Shown piece after piece: positions 1 through 7,514 of a DNA stretch of 64,000 nt (position 1 is the stretch's first letter; every line of letters starts with the position of its first letter). This DNA comes from Piscinibacter sp. HJYY11. Lineage in GTDB: Bacteria; Pseudomonadota; Gammaproteobacteria; Burkholderiales; Burkholderiaceae_C. A model generated the notes under the pieces. The model searched no databases and was not told where the DNA came from. It saw only the letters and a list, made by a program, of their open reading frames with translations. Where the stretch lies: assembly GCF_016735515.1 (NCBI RefSeq), contig NZ_JAERQZ010000001.1, forward strand, positions 248,001 to 312,000, in the 5' to 3' direction. The translations under genes were made by a program, and so were the position numbers.

Positions 1-75
1 ACGATTGACGTGATACCGACCGGAGAGGTTGTCGAAGTTGAGCCACCACCATCATCACCACCACCACGAAGCTGA
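1..75 (+). CDS. Possible 3' end of an upstream gene (partial)
   Basis: Frame 1 is open from the window edge and ends at a TGA at 73-75. It would give a 24-residue tail ending in a Pro/Ser-rich stretch (PPPSSPPPRS). The tail looks like plausible coding sequence (hydrophobic-acidic, then Pro-rich), and it would overlap the start of the LD-carboxypeptidase gene. The same CAC/CAT-rich DNA reads as eight histidines in the overlapping frame. No family can be recognised from so few residues, and the open stretch could be chance. Confidence 0.35.
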   Translation, partial: TIDVIPTGEVVEVEPPPSSPPPRS

Positions 76-976
76 GCACGGCGCGCAGCACCTGAGCCTG
101 TTCTCTCCGGCAGGCGTGGTGGTCAAGGCCGCGCCTTTGCGCAAGGCAGCGAAACGCCTCCAGGCGCTGGGCTTCGAGGTCGACATCGATGACGCGGCGC
201 TGGCCAAGCACCAGCGCTTCGGCGGCGACGACGACACGCGGCTCGACGCGCTGCACCGCATCGCCCGTGCCGCACCCGACATCGCGCTCGCCACGCGCGG
301 CGGCTACGGGCTCACGCGCCTGCTCGACCGCATCGACTGGAAGCTGGTCGCAAAGAGCGTGTCGCGCGGCACACGCTGGGTCGGCCACAGCGACATGACG
401 GCGCTGCATCTTGGCCTGCTCGCCCACACCGGCGCCACCAGCTGGGCCGGCCCGCTGGCGGTGGGTGACTTCGGCGGCGACGAGGTCGACGACATCACGC
501 AAGACTGCTTCGTCGAAGCGATGACCGGCGCGCTCGAAGCGGTGGGCTTCCGCACCGAAACGGGCTTCGACGGCCTGCAAGCCAAGGGCGTGCTGTGGGG
601 CGGCAACCTCTGCGTGCTCAATGCGCTGCTCGGCACGCCGCACTTCCCGAAGGTCAAGGGCGGCATCCTCTTCCTCGAAGACGTGAACGAGCACCCCTAC
701 CGCATCGAGCGCAGCCTGCTGCAATTGCACCAGGCCGGTGTGCTCGGTGCGCAAAAGGCAGTGGTGCTGGGCAGCTTCACCGAGTTCAGGAAGTCGCCGC
801 TCGACCGCGGCTTCTCGCTGAAGGGCGTGGTCGAGTACCTGCGCAGCCAGACCCACACGCCCATCCTCACCGGGCTCCCGTTCGGCCATGTGCCGACCAA
901 GGTGACGATGCCGGTCGGCGAGAAGGTGACGCTCCTGGTACAGGCACGCGACGTGCTCTTGGGCTGGGGCCACTGA
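38..976 (+). CDS. ldcA: LD-carboxypeptidase (peptidase family S66)
   Basis: Cytoplasmic serine peptidase that removes the terminal D-Ala from murein tetrapeptides (L,D bond) during peptidoglycan recycling. Numbering from the earlier TTG at 29, the nucleophile is Ser121 in GHSDMTA, with Glu217 (FLEDVNEHP) and His287 (LPFGHVPT) completing the S66 triad. The body aligns by eye along its length with E. coli LdcA. An in-frame stop at 11-13 forces the start after it. GGAGAGG at 22-28 is correctly spaced for TTG at 38 and touches TTG at 29, so 38 is preferred. Either start places eight consecutive histidines about 20 residues before the first conserved strand (SLFSPAG). Only CTG codons could start after the His tract without cutting into the fold. 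The gene ends 14 bases before a peptide ABC transporter gene, suggesting a joint role in murein-peptide salvage. Confidence 0.9.
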   Translation: MSHHHHHHHHEAEHGAQHLSLFSPAGVVVKAAPLRKAAKRLQALGFEVDIDDAALAKHQRFGGDDDTRLDALHRIARAAPDIALATRGGYGLTRLLDRIDWKLVAKSVSRGTRWVGHSDMTALHLGLLAHTGATSWAGPLAVGDFGGDEVDDITQDCFVEAMTGALEAVGFRTETGFDGLQAKGVLWGGNLCVLNALLGTPHFPKVKGGILFLEDVNEHPYRIERSLLQLHQAGVLGAQKAVVLGSFTEFRKSPLDRGFSLKGVVEYLRSQTHTPILTGLPFGHVPTKVTMPVGEKVTLLVQARDVLLGWGH

Positions 977-990
977 CGTCATCGCCCTCC

Positions 991-3246
991 ATGCAACCCC
1001 TCTGCCTCGCACGCCGGATCTCGCTCGCGCTGTGTGTCGGGTTGGGTGGTGTGGCGGCCCTGCTCGCCGGCTGCAACAACAGCCCGTATCCCGCCGGCGC
1101 CGAGAAGGAGAACACGCTCTTCAACTCGTTCGACGAGCGCTCGCCGCGCTACCTCGACCCGACCGCGTCGTACAGCAACCCGGAGACCCCCTACACCTAC
1201 TCGATCTACGAGCCGCTGTACGGCTACCACTACCTCAAGCGGCCCTATGAGCTGATCCCGAAGGCCGCCGAGGCGGTGGTGCAGCCGGTCTACCTGGGTG
1301 CCGGCGGCAAGCGTCTGCCGGACGACGCCCCAGGCGCGCAGGTGGTGGAGAGCGTCTACGACATCAAGATCAAGCCCGGCATCCTCTACGCGCCGCACCC
1401 GGCGTTTGCGAAGGACGAGCAGGGCCGCTACCTCTACCACGAGCTGACGCGCGAGCAACTGGGTGACAAGCGCTCGCCCTTCGATTTCGACAAGACCGGC
1501 ACCCGCGAGCTCGTGGCCGACGACTACGTCTACGCCTTCAAGCGCCACGCCACGCCGCGTGTCGAAGCGCCGGTCTTCGCCACCTTCTCGGCCTACATCC
1601 TCGGCCTCAAGGAATACGGTGCGCTGGTGCGTGCCGAAGATGCCAAGCTGCGTGCCGGGCTGCCCGCCTCGTCGCAGGACAAGCCCTTTCTCGATTTCCG
1701 CCAATGGCCGCTGGAGGGCGTGACCGCGCTCGACAAGTACACCCTGCGCATCCGACTCAAGGGCAAGTACCCGCAGTGGAAATACTGGCTCGCGATGACC
1801 TTCACCGCGCCGGTGCCCTGGGAGGCCGATGCCTTCTATGCCCGCCCCGGCATGGCCGGCAACAGCCTCTCGTGGAACCAGTGGCCGGTGGGCACCGGCC
1901 CGTACATGATGGCCGAGTACGTGCAGGACCGCCGCCACGTGCTCAAGCGCAACCCCAACTTCCGCGGCGAACCCTATCCCTGCGAGGGCATGCCGGGCGA
2001 CAAGGAGCTGGGCCTGCTCGACGACTGCGGCAAGACCATGCCGTTTACCGACACCATCGTCTCCACCATCGAGAAGGAGAAGGTGCCGCGCAAGCAGAAG
2101 TTCAAGCAGGGCTACCTCGACGTGCCGGAGATCGAGCGCCCCGAGTGGGGCATCGACTTCCGTGTCGACATGGAGGACTCCGACGCGGTGCGCCAGGAAT
2201 ACGAGGAGCGCGGTTTCCAGTTCCCCGTGGCCACCGACATCAACAACTGGTACCTGGGCTTCAACTGGCTCGACCCGGTGGTGGGCAAGGGCAACACGCC
2301 GGAGCAGCAGGTGAAGAACCGCAAGCTGCGCCAGGCCATCTCGATCGCGATCGACTGGGAAGAGGGCTACGGCCGCATCTTCCGCAACAAGGGTGGCGAG
2401 GCCGCGCATGGGCCGGTGCCGCCGGGCGTGTTCGGCGCGCGGCACGGCACGGTCGAAGGCATGAACCCGGTGACGCACAAGCTCGTCGACGGCAAGGTGG
2501 TGCGTCGCCCGATCGAGGACGCGAAGAAGCTCATGGTCGAGGCCGGCTACCCCAACGGGCGCGACGCCAAGACCGGCCGCCCGCTGGTGCTCAACTACGA
2601 CTTCCAGCGCACGCCCACCCCGGAGATCAAGGCCGAGCTCGACTGGATGGTGCGCCAGTTCGCGAAGATCGACATCCAGCTCGAGATCCGCGCGACCGAC
2701 TACAACCAGTTCCAGGACAAGGTGCACAAGGGCACGCACCAGATCTTCTGGTGGGGCTGGCTCGCCGACTACCCCGACGCGGAGAACTTCCTCTTCCTGC
2801 TCTACGGCCCCAACGGCAAGGTCAAGCACGAGGGCGAGAACGCCGCCAACTACGAGAACGCGGAGTACGACCGCCTCTACGCGCAGCTGCAGACCCTCGA
2901 CGACGGCCCCGAGAAGCAGAAGGTGATCGACCGCATGGTGGCCGTCGCCCAGGAAGACGCGCCCTGGGCCTGGGGCTACTTCCCCTACGTGGGGCTCGCC
3001 TTCCAGTCGTGGGTGCACAACGGCAAGCCCAGCATCGTGGTGCGCGACCTCGCCAAGTACTACCGTGTCGATGCCGCGGCGCGTGCCAAGGCGCAGGCCG
3101 AGTGGAACCGGCCCGTCTGGTGGCCGGTGCTGGTGGCCGTCCCGCTGCTGCTGTGGCTGGGCTGGGTGGCCTGGCGCAGCTTCCGCGCGCGTGAGCAGCG
3201 CACGGCCAGGCCGGTGGGTGATGTGGCGGGGGAGCCGGCGGCATGA
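991..3246 (+). CDS. Peptide ABC transporter substrate-binding protein, family 5
   Basis: Extracytoplasmic receptor of the Opp/Dpp/Yej class that delivers oligopeptides to the adjacent permeases. The 751 residues begin with a hydrophobic signal and a lipobox (LLAGC, Cys28), so a lipid anchor is likely. The middle carries SBP_bac_5 features, such as the hinge segment NNWYLGFNWLDP and KLRQAISIAIDWEEG. Unusually, a second hydrophobic segment lies at about residues 711-729, followed by a basic cytoplasm-like tail, so the protein may be held at both ends. It is longer than typical family members (about 540-620). ATG at 991 is chosen because it begins the signal peptide; the open frame extends further upstream but overlaps ldcA. 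Its stop overlaps the next gene's start (ATGA). The peptide substrate cannot be read from sequence. Confidence 0.9.
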   Translation: MQPLCLARRISLALCVGLGGVAALLAGCNNSPYPAGAEKENTLFNSFDERSPRYLDPTASYSNPETPYTYSIYEPLYGYHYLKRPYELIPKAAEAVVQPVYLGAGGKRLPDDAPGAQVVESVYDIKIKPGILYAPHPAFAKDEQGRYLYHELTREQLGDKRSPFDFDKTGTRELVADDYVYAFKRHATPRVEAPVFATFSAYILGLKEYGALVRAEDAKLRAGLPASSQDKPFLDFRQWPLEGVTALDKYTLRIRLKGKYPQWKYWLAMTFTAPVPWEADAFYARPGMAGNSLSWNQWPVGTGPYMMAEYVQDRRHVLKRNPNFRGEPYPCEGMPGDKELGLLDDCGKTMPFTDTIVSTIEKEKVPRKQKFKQGYLDVPEIERPEWGIDFRVDMEDSDAVRQEYEERGFQFPVATDINNWYLGFNWLDPVVGKGNTPEQQVKNRKLRQAISIAIDWEEGYGRIFRNKGGEAAHGPVPPGVFGARHGTVEGMNPVTHKLVDGKVVRRPIEDAKKLMVEAGYPNGRDAKTGRPLVLNYDFQRTPTPEIKAELDWMVRQFAKIDIQLEIRATDYNQFQDKVHKGTHQIFWWGWLADYPDAENFLFLLYGPNGKVKHEGENAANYENAEYDRLYAQLQTLDDGPEKQKVIDRMVAVAQEDAPWAWGYFPYVGLAFQSWVHNGKPSIVVRDLAKYYRVDAAARAKAQAEWNRPVWWPVLVAVPLLLWLGWVAWRSFRAREQRTARPVGDVAGEPAA

Positions 3247-4229
3247 CGAGCTACCTCCTGCGCCGCCTTGGCTATGCGCTGCTGATCCTGGTCGGCGTCA
3301 ACCTCGTCACCTTCTTCCTCTTCTTCACCGTCAACACGCCCGACGACATGGCGCGCCTCAACATCGGCGGCAAGCGTGTGACGCAGGAGCAGATCGACAA
3401 GTGGAAGGCCGAGCGCGGCTACGACAAGCCGCTCTACTGGAACGACAAAGCCCAGGGCACCGACAAGCTCACGCAGACCATCGTGTGGGAGCGCTCCGTC
3501 TCGCTGATGGCGCTCGAGTTCGGCCGCTCGGATGCGCGCAACGCCGTCGACATCGGCCATGAGATCAAGGTGCGCATGGGGGTGAGCCTCACGCTGGCGG
3601 TGCCGGTGTTCATCCTGCAGCTGATCGTGAGCACGGTGTTTGCGTTGCTGCTGGTCTTCTTCCGCCACACGCGCATCGACTTCTGGGGCGTGGTGCTGTG
3701 CGTGCTGATGCTCTCGATCTCGGCGCTCTTCTACATCATCGTCGGGCAATACCTCTTCGCACGGGTGCTGCGGCTGGTGCCGATCTCGGGCTATGCGCCG
3801 GGGCTCGATGCGGTGAAGTTTCTCGTGCTGCCGGTGCTGCTGTCGCTGCTGTCGCGCCTGGGCAGCGAGGCGCGGCTCTACCGCGTGATGCTTCTCGAGG
3901 AGGTGGGCAAGGACTATGTGCGCACCGCGCGCGCCAAGGGCATCGCCGAGCACTGGGTGCTCATGCGGCACGTGCTGCGCAACGCGCTCATTCCGATCAT
4001 CACCAGCGCCGGCGCCTACCTGCCGTACGTGTTCCTCGGCAGCCTGGTGTTCGAGAGTTTCTTCGGCATCCCCGGGCTGGGCACCTTCGTCATCGAGGCG
4101 ATCTCGGGCCAGGACTTCGCCATCGTGCGCTCGATGGTCTTCCTCGGGGCCGTGCTCTACATCGCCAGCTACGTGCTGATCGACCTGGCCTACACCTGGG
4201 TCGACCCGCGCGTGCGGCTGGAGTCTTGA
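3243..4229 (+). CDS. Peptide ABC transporter permease, OppB/YejB type
   Basis: Inner-membrane channel subunit of the peptide importer, 328 residues. It begins with the N-terminal membrane segment characteristic of the OppB class (LLRRLGYALLILVGVNLVTF). The C-terminal binding-protein-dependent transport domain carries the EAA coupling loop around residues 219-250 (DYVRTARAKGI...HVLRNALIP). About six transmembrane segments are visible. The ATG at 3243 overlaps the receptor gene stop, and the gene ends two bases before the next permease start, so the four transporter genes are almost certainly one transcript. Confidence 0.92.
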   Translation: MTSYLLRRLGYALLILVGVNLVTFFLFFTVNTPDDMARLNIGGKRVTQEQIDKWKAERGYDKPLYWNDKAQGTDKLTQTIVWERSVSLMALEFGRSDARNAVDIGHEIKVRMGVSLTLAVPVFILQLIVSTVFALLLVFFRHTRIDFWGVVLCVLMLSISALFYIIVGQYLFARVLRLVPISGYAPGLDAVKFLVLPVLLSLLSRLGSEARLYRVMLLEEVGKDYVRTARAKGIAEHWVLMRHVLRNALIPIITSAGAYLPYVFLGSLVFESFFGIPGLGTFVIEAISGQDFAIVRSMVFLGAVLYIASYVLIDLAYTWVDPRVRLES

Positions 4230-4231
4230 GC

Positions 4232-5677
4232 ATGGGCTTCAAGCTGGTCTTCCTCTGGACTGATATCGCGCTCTACGTGCTGGCGCTGGCCCTGGCCGGC
4301 TACGTGTGGCACGTGCGCCGCCAGCCCACCCTGCAGGCGAACTGGAAGAAGGTGATGCACGACCCGGCCGCGCTCAGCGCCGGGGTGGTGCTGTTGCTCT
4401 TCGCCGGGGTGGCGGCGCTCGACAGCGTGCATTTCCGGCGTGCGCTCGCACCGGCCGCGCCGGGTGGTCAGGTCTACTACGACACCCGCACGATCTCGCT
4501 GCTCGACCTGGCGCTCGCGCGCCAGGTCGAGATGCGCGAGCCCACCTACTCGGCGCCACTGGCCACCCATGGCTTCAGCAAGGAAAGCGTGAACGTGGGC
4601 GGCCAGACGGTGCGCGAATTCCCGCGCCTCGCGTTCGGCGGCGCGCACCTGCGCGACCCGCAGAGGGAATGGGCGGGAGACGTGGCCAGGCGAGCCGCCC
4701 TTGGGGCGCTGGGCGGCGCCGCCGTCTTCGCCCTGGTGCTGCTGGTCACGGCGATGGTGCTGCGCCGTTCGCACGGGAGCACCCGGCAGGCCCTGCGCGA
4801 CATCGCTGCCGACCGCACCACCTACCCCTTGCGCGCGATGGCGGCCACGCTGGGCGTGGTGTGCCTGCTCGGCGGCGCGGTCGTTTCGCTGATGGGCCAC
4901 TATCACGTGTTCGGCACCGACCGCACCGGCAACGACGTGCTCCTGCTCGCGCTGAAGAGCGTGCGCACCGCGTTCGTGATCGGCGGGCTTTCCACGCTCG
5001 CCACGCTGCCGCTGGCGGTGGTGCTGGGCATCCTCGCCGGCTACTTCAAGGGCTGGGTCGACGAGGTGATCCAGTACTTCTACACCCTGCTCAGCTCGGT
5101 GCCCAACGTGCTGCTCATCGCCGCCTGCGTGCTCATGGTGCAGGTCTTCCTCGACAAGAACCCCGAGATGTTCGAGACCGGCGCCGAGCGGTCCGACCTC
5201 AAGATCCTGCTGCTGTGCATCGTGCTGGGCGTGACGGGCTGGGCCACCCTGTGCCGCCTGGTGCGCGGCGAGACGCTCAAGCTGCGCGAACTCGAGTACG
5301 TGCAGGCGGCCACCGCCTTCGGCGTGGGCCACGCCCGCATCATGGCGCGCCACATCCTGCCCAACGTGATGCACCTGGTGCTCATCACGACCGTGCTGAG
5401 TTTCTCGGAGCTCATCCTCTACGAAGCGGTGCTCACCTACGTGGGCGTGGGCGTCGACCCCGGCACCAGCAGCTTCGGCAGCATGATCAACCTTGCGCGC
5501 AGCGAGATGAGCCGCGAGCCTGCCGTGTGGTGGCAGTTCGCCGCGGCGTTTGTCTTCATGGTGGCGCTGGTGCTGTCGGCCAACCTGTTTGCCGATGGGG
5601 TGCGCGATGCCTTCGACCCGCGCTCGCGCAGCTTCCGCCCTCGTCTCGGGAGGGGCCGGCCGCATGCTGCAGGTTGA
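4232..5677 (+). CDS. Peptide ABC transporter permease, OppC/YejE type
   Basis: Second channel subunit, 481 residues, clearly longer than the usual 280-340. The first 200 residues contain two extra membrane segments (about 6-28 and 45-65), a soluble loop and a third hydrophobic segment. The standard domain follows, starting near GHYHVFGTDRTGNDVL. The EAA loop reads EYVQAATAFGVGHARIMARH. ATG at 4232 is chosen because it lies directly after the oppB stop; the open frame extends upstream only through the previous gene. It overlaps the ATPase gene by 14 bases. The long N-terminus resembles YejE-like permeases, but assignment to that branch is by eye. Confidence 0.9.
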   Translation: MGFKLVFLWTDIALYVLALALAGYVWHVRRQPTLQANWKKVMHDPAALSAGVVLLLFAGVAALDSVHFRRALAPAAPGGQVYYDTRTISLLDLALARQVEMREPTYSAPLATHGFSKESVNVGGQTVREFPRLAFGGAHLRDPQREWAGDVARRAALGALGGAAVFALVLLVTAMVLRRSHGSTRQALRDIAADRTTYPLRAMAATLGVVCLLGGAVVSLMGHYHVFGTDRTGNDVLLLALKSVRTAFVIGGLSTLATLPLAVVLGILAGYFKGWVDEVIQYFYTLLSSVPNVLLIAACVLMVQVFLDKNPEMFETGAERSDLKILLLCIVLGVTGWATLCRLVRGETLKLRELEYVQAATAFGVGHARIMARHILPNVMHLVLITTVLSFSELILYEAVLTYVGVGVDPGTSSFGSMINLARSEMSREPAVWWQFAAAFVFMVALVLSANLFADGVRDAFDPRSRSFRPRLGRGRPHAAG

Positions 5678-7325
5678 CGACCTCCGGGTGTCGCTCGACA
5701 CCGACGAGGGCCTCGTGCAGGCGCTCGTCGGCCTGCAGCTCACGCTCGAGCGCGGCGAGACCTTCGCGCTCGTCGGCGAGTCGGGCAGCGGCAAGAGCAT
5801 GACGGCGCTGGCGCTGATGCGCCTGCTGCCGGACAACGGCCGCGTCACCCACGGCCGCTACAGCCTTGAAGGGGAGGACGTGCTGGCCCTGCCGGAAGCC
5901 GGCATGCGCGCCGTGCGCGGCGGGCGCATCGGCATGATCTTCCAGGAACCGGCGACCAGTCTCAACCCGGTGATGAAGGTGGGCGACCAGATCGTCGAGG
6001 CGATCGAGGCGCACACGGCGCTGCGCGGTGGCGCGTCGCGCGCCAAGGCGATCGACTGGCTGCGGCGCGTGGGCATCCCCGAGCCCGAGCGCCGCATCGA
6101 CGAGTACCCGTTCCGGCTCTCGGGCGGGCAGAAGCAGCGCGTGATGATCGCCATCGCGCTGGCGGCCGAGCCGGAGTTCCTGGTGGCGGACGAGCCGACG
6201 ACGGCGCTCGACGTCACCATCCAGAAGCAGATCCTCGACCTGCTGCGCGGCCTGCAGCGCGAGAAGGGCATGGGCCTGCTCTTGATCACGCACGATCTTG
6301 CGGTCGTGGCCGGCATGGCCGACCGGGTGGCGTTGATGTATGGCGGGCGCATCATCGAGACCGCCGAGGCGGAGGAGTTTTTCCGCGCGCCCAAGCACCC
6401 CTATGCGCGCCAGCTGCTCGGCGCCTTGCCCGATGCGTCGAAGCGCGGGCAGCCCTTGGTCGCGGCCGGCGAGCCGGCGCCGCGGGCCAACCCGGTGGCC
6501 AGCCCGCGGCGTGAGGCGCCGGCGCCGCCGCTGCTGGATGTGCAGCATCTGAGCGTGCACTTCCCGCTCAAGCGCGGGCTGCTGGCACGTGCGCGCCATG
6601 AGTTCACGGCGGTGAGTGACGTTTCGTTCCAGGTGCATGCGGGCGAGACGGTTGCGCTCGTCGGCGAATCAGGCTGCGGCAAGACCACCACCGGCAAGGC
6701 GATCGTGCAGCTGCTGCGCTCGCAGGCGCGCGTGGAGGGCCGTGCGCTGCTGGACGGCGCCGATCTCTTCACGCTGCAGGGCGAGCCGCTGCGGGATGCA
6801 CGCCGTGCGGTGCAGATGGTGTTCCAGGACCCGTTCGGCTCGCTCAACCCGCGCATGCGCGTGGCCGAGCTGCTGGAAGAGGGCCTGCTCGCGCTGCGAC
6901 CCGACATCGCCCCGCCGCAGCGCCGCGCCGAGATCGAGACGCTGATCGAACGCGTGGGCATGAAGCGCGAGGTGCTCAAGCGCTATCCGCACGAGTTCTC
7001 GGGCGGTCAGCGCCAGCGCATCGCCATCGCGCGGGCGCTGGCGCTCAAGCCGCGCCTCATCGTCTGCGACGAGCCCACCTCGGCGCTCGACGTGTCGGTG
7101 CAGGCGCAGATCCTCAACCTGCTGCGCGAGCTGCAGGCGGAGCTGGGCGTGTCGTACCTCTTCATCACGCACAACATCGCCGTGGTGGAGTATTTGGCCG
7201 ACCGGGTGGTGGTGATGCAGAAGGGCCGCATCGAGGAAGCCGGCCCGGCCGATGAGGTGCTGCAGCGGCCCGCCAGCGCCTACACGCGCACGCTGCTCGC
7301 GGCCGTACCACGGCTCAAGGCATGA
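5664..7325 (+). CDS. Peptide ABC transporter ATP-binding protein, fused double ATPase (YejF/GsiA type)
   Basis: Single 553-residue polypeptide carrying both nucleotide-binding domains of the importer, replacing separate OppD and OppF. Domain 1 has Walker A GESGSGKS (38-45), signature LSGGQKQ (152-158) and Walker B ending VADEPTTALD. Domain 2 has Walker A GESGCGKT (334-341), an SGGQRQR signature and VCDEPTSALD. Each domain keeps the oligopeptide-transporter C-terminal extension (HPYARQLLGALP; ASAYTRTLLAAVP). A Pro/Ala linker at about 262-288 joins them. ATG at 5664 lies inside the end of the permease gene, indicating translational coupling. It is the last gene of the operon. Confidence 0.94.
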   Translation: MLQVDDLRVSLDTDEGLVQALVGLQLTLERGETFALVGESGSGKSMTALALMRLLPDNGRVTHGRYSLEGEDVLALPEAGMRAVRGGRIGMIFQEPATSLNPVMKVGDQIVEAIEAHTALRGGASRAKAIDWLRRVGIPEPERRIDEYPFRLSGGQKQRVMIAIALAAEPEFLVADEPTTALDVTIQKQILDLLRGLQREKGMGLLLITHDLAVVAGMADRVALMYGGRIIETAEAEEFFRAPKHPYARQLLGALPDASKRGQPLVAAGEPAPRANPVASPRREAPAPPLLDVQHLSVHFPLKRGLLARARHEFTAVSDVSFQVHAGETVALVGESGCGKTTTGKAIVQLLRSQARVEGRALLDGADLFTLQGEPLRDARRAVQMVFQDPFGSLNPRMRVAELLEEGLLALRPDIAPPQRRAEIETLIERVGMKREVLKRYPHEFSGGQRQRIAIARALALKPRLIVCDEPTSALDVSVQAQILNLLRELQAELGVSYLFITHNIAVVEYLADRVVVMQKGRIEEAGPADEVLQRPASAYTRTLLAAVPRLKA

Positions 7326-7377
7326 CGACGGACCCGGGCGTTCATCCGGTGTCACGTTCCTTGGGGATACTCTAGGG

Positions 7378-7402
7378 AGACGTCGCGGACGTCTTTGAAG
7401 AC
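7378..7402. promoter_or_regulatory. Overlapping inverted repeats upstream of the TonB-dependent receptor
   Basis: A perfect 7-3-7 palindrome (AGACGTC GCG GACGTCT, 7378-7394) shares bases with a second inverted repeat (GTCTT TG AAGAC, 7391-7402). Three AGAC/GTCT half-sites therefore lie in 25 bases. No T-tract follows, so it is a poor terminator for the ABC operon. Its position 113 bases before the receptor start fits an operator. No regulator gene is nearby and no known consensus was matched. Confidence 0.4.
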
Positions 7403-7514
7403 AATTCGCGATTGATCTCTCGCACACACAAAGCAAAAGACGCCAGCAAGCGACACGTCGTCTGGGATCGGCACGGGCCTTGCACGATCCACGATCGACC
7501 TTCCAGGAGCCCCC

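Noticed and set aside
29..67. Octa-histidine tract as a cloning tag in the assembly
   Set aside because: The tract sits in continuous native-looking sequence, uses mixed CAC/CAT codons, and has no vector, linker or protease site next to it.
979..3018. 679-residue minus-strand open frame opposite the substrate-binding protein
   Set aside because: It is the antisense shadow of the GC-rich receptor gene; Leu/Val/Arg/Ala-rich, with no family motif or ribosome site.
7378..7394. The palindrome after the ABC operon as a Rho-independent terminator
   Set aside because: The stem is only 7 bp and just three Ts follow.
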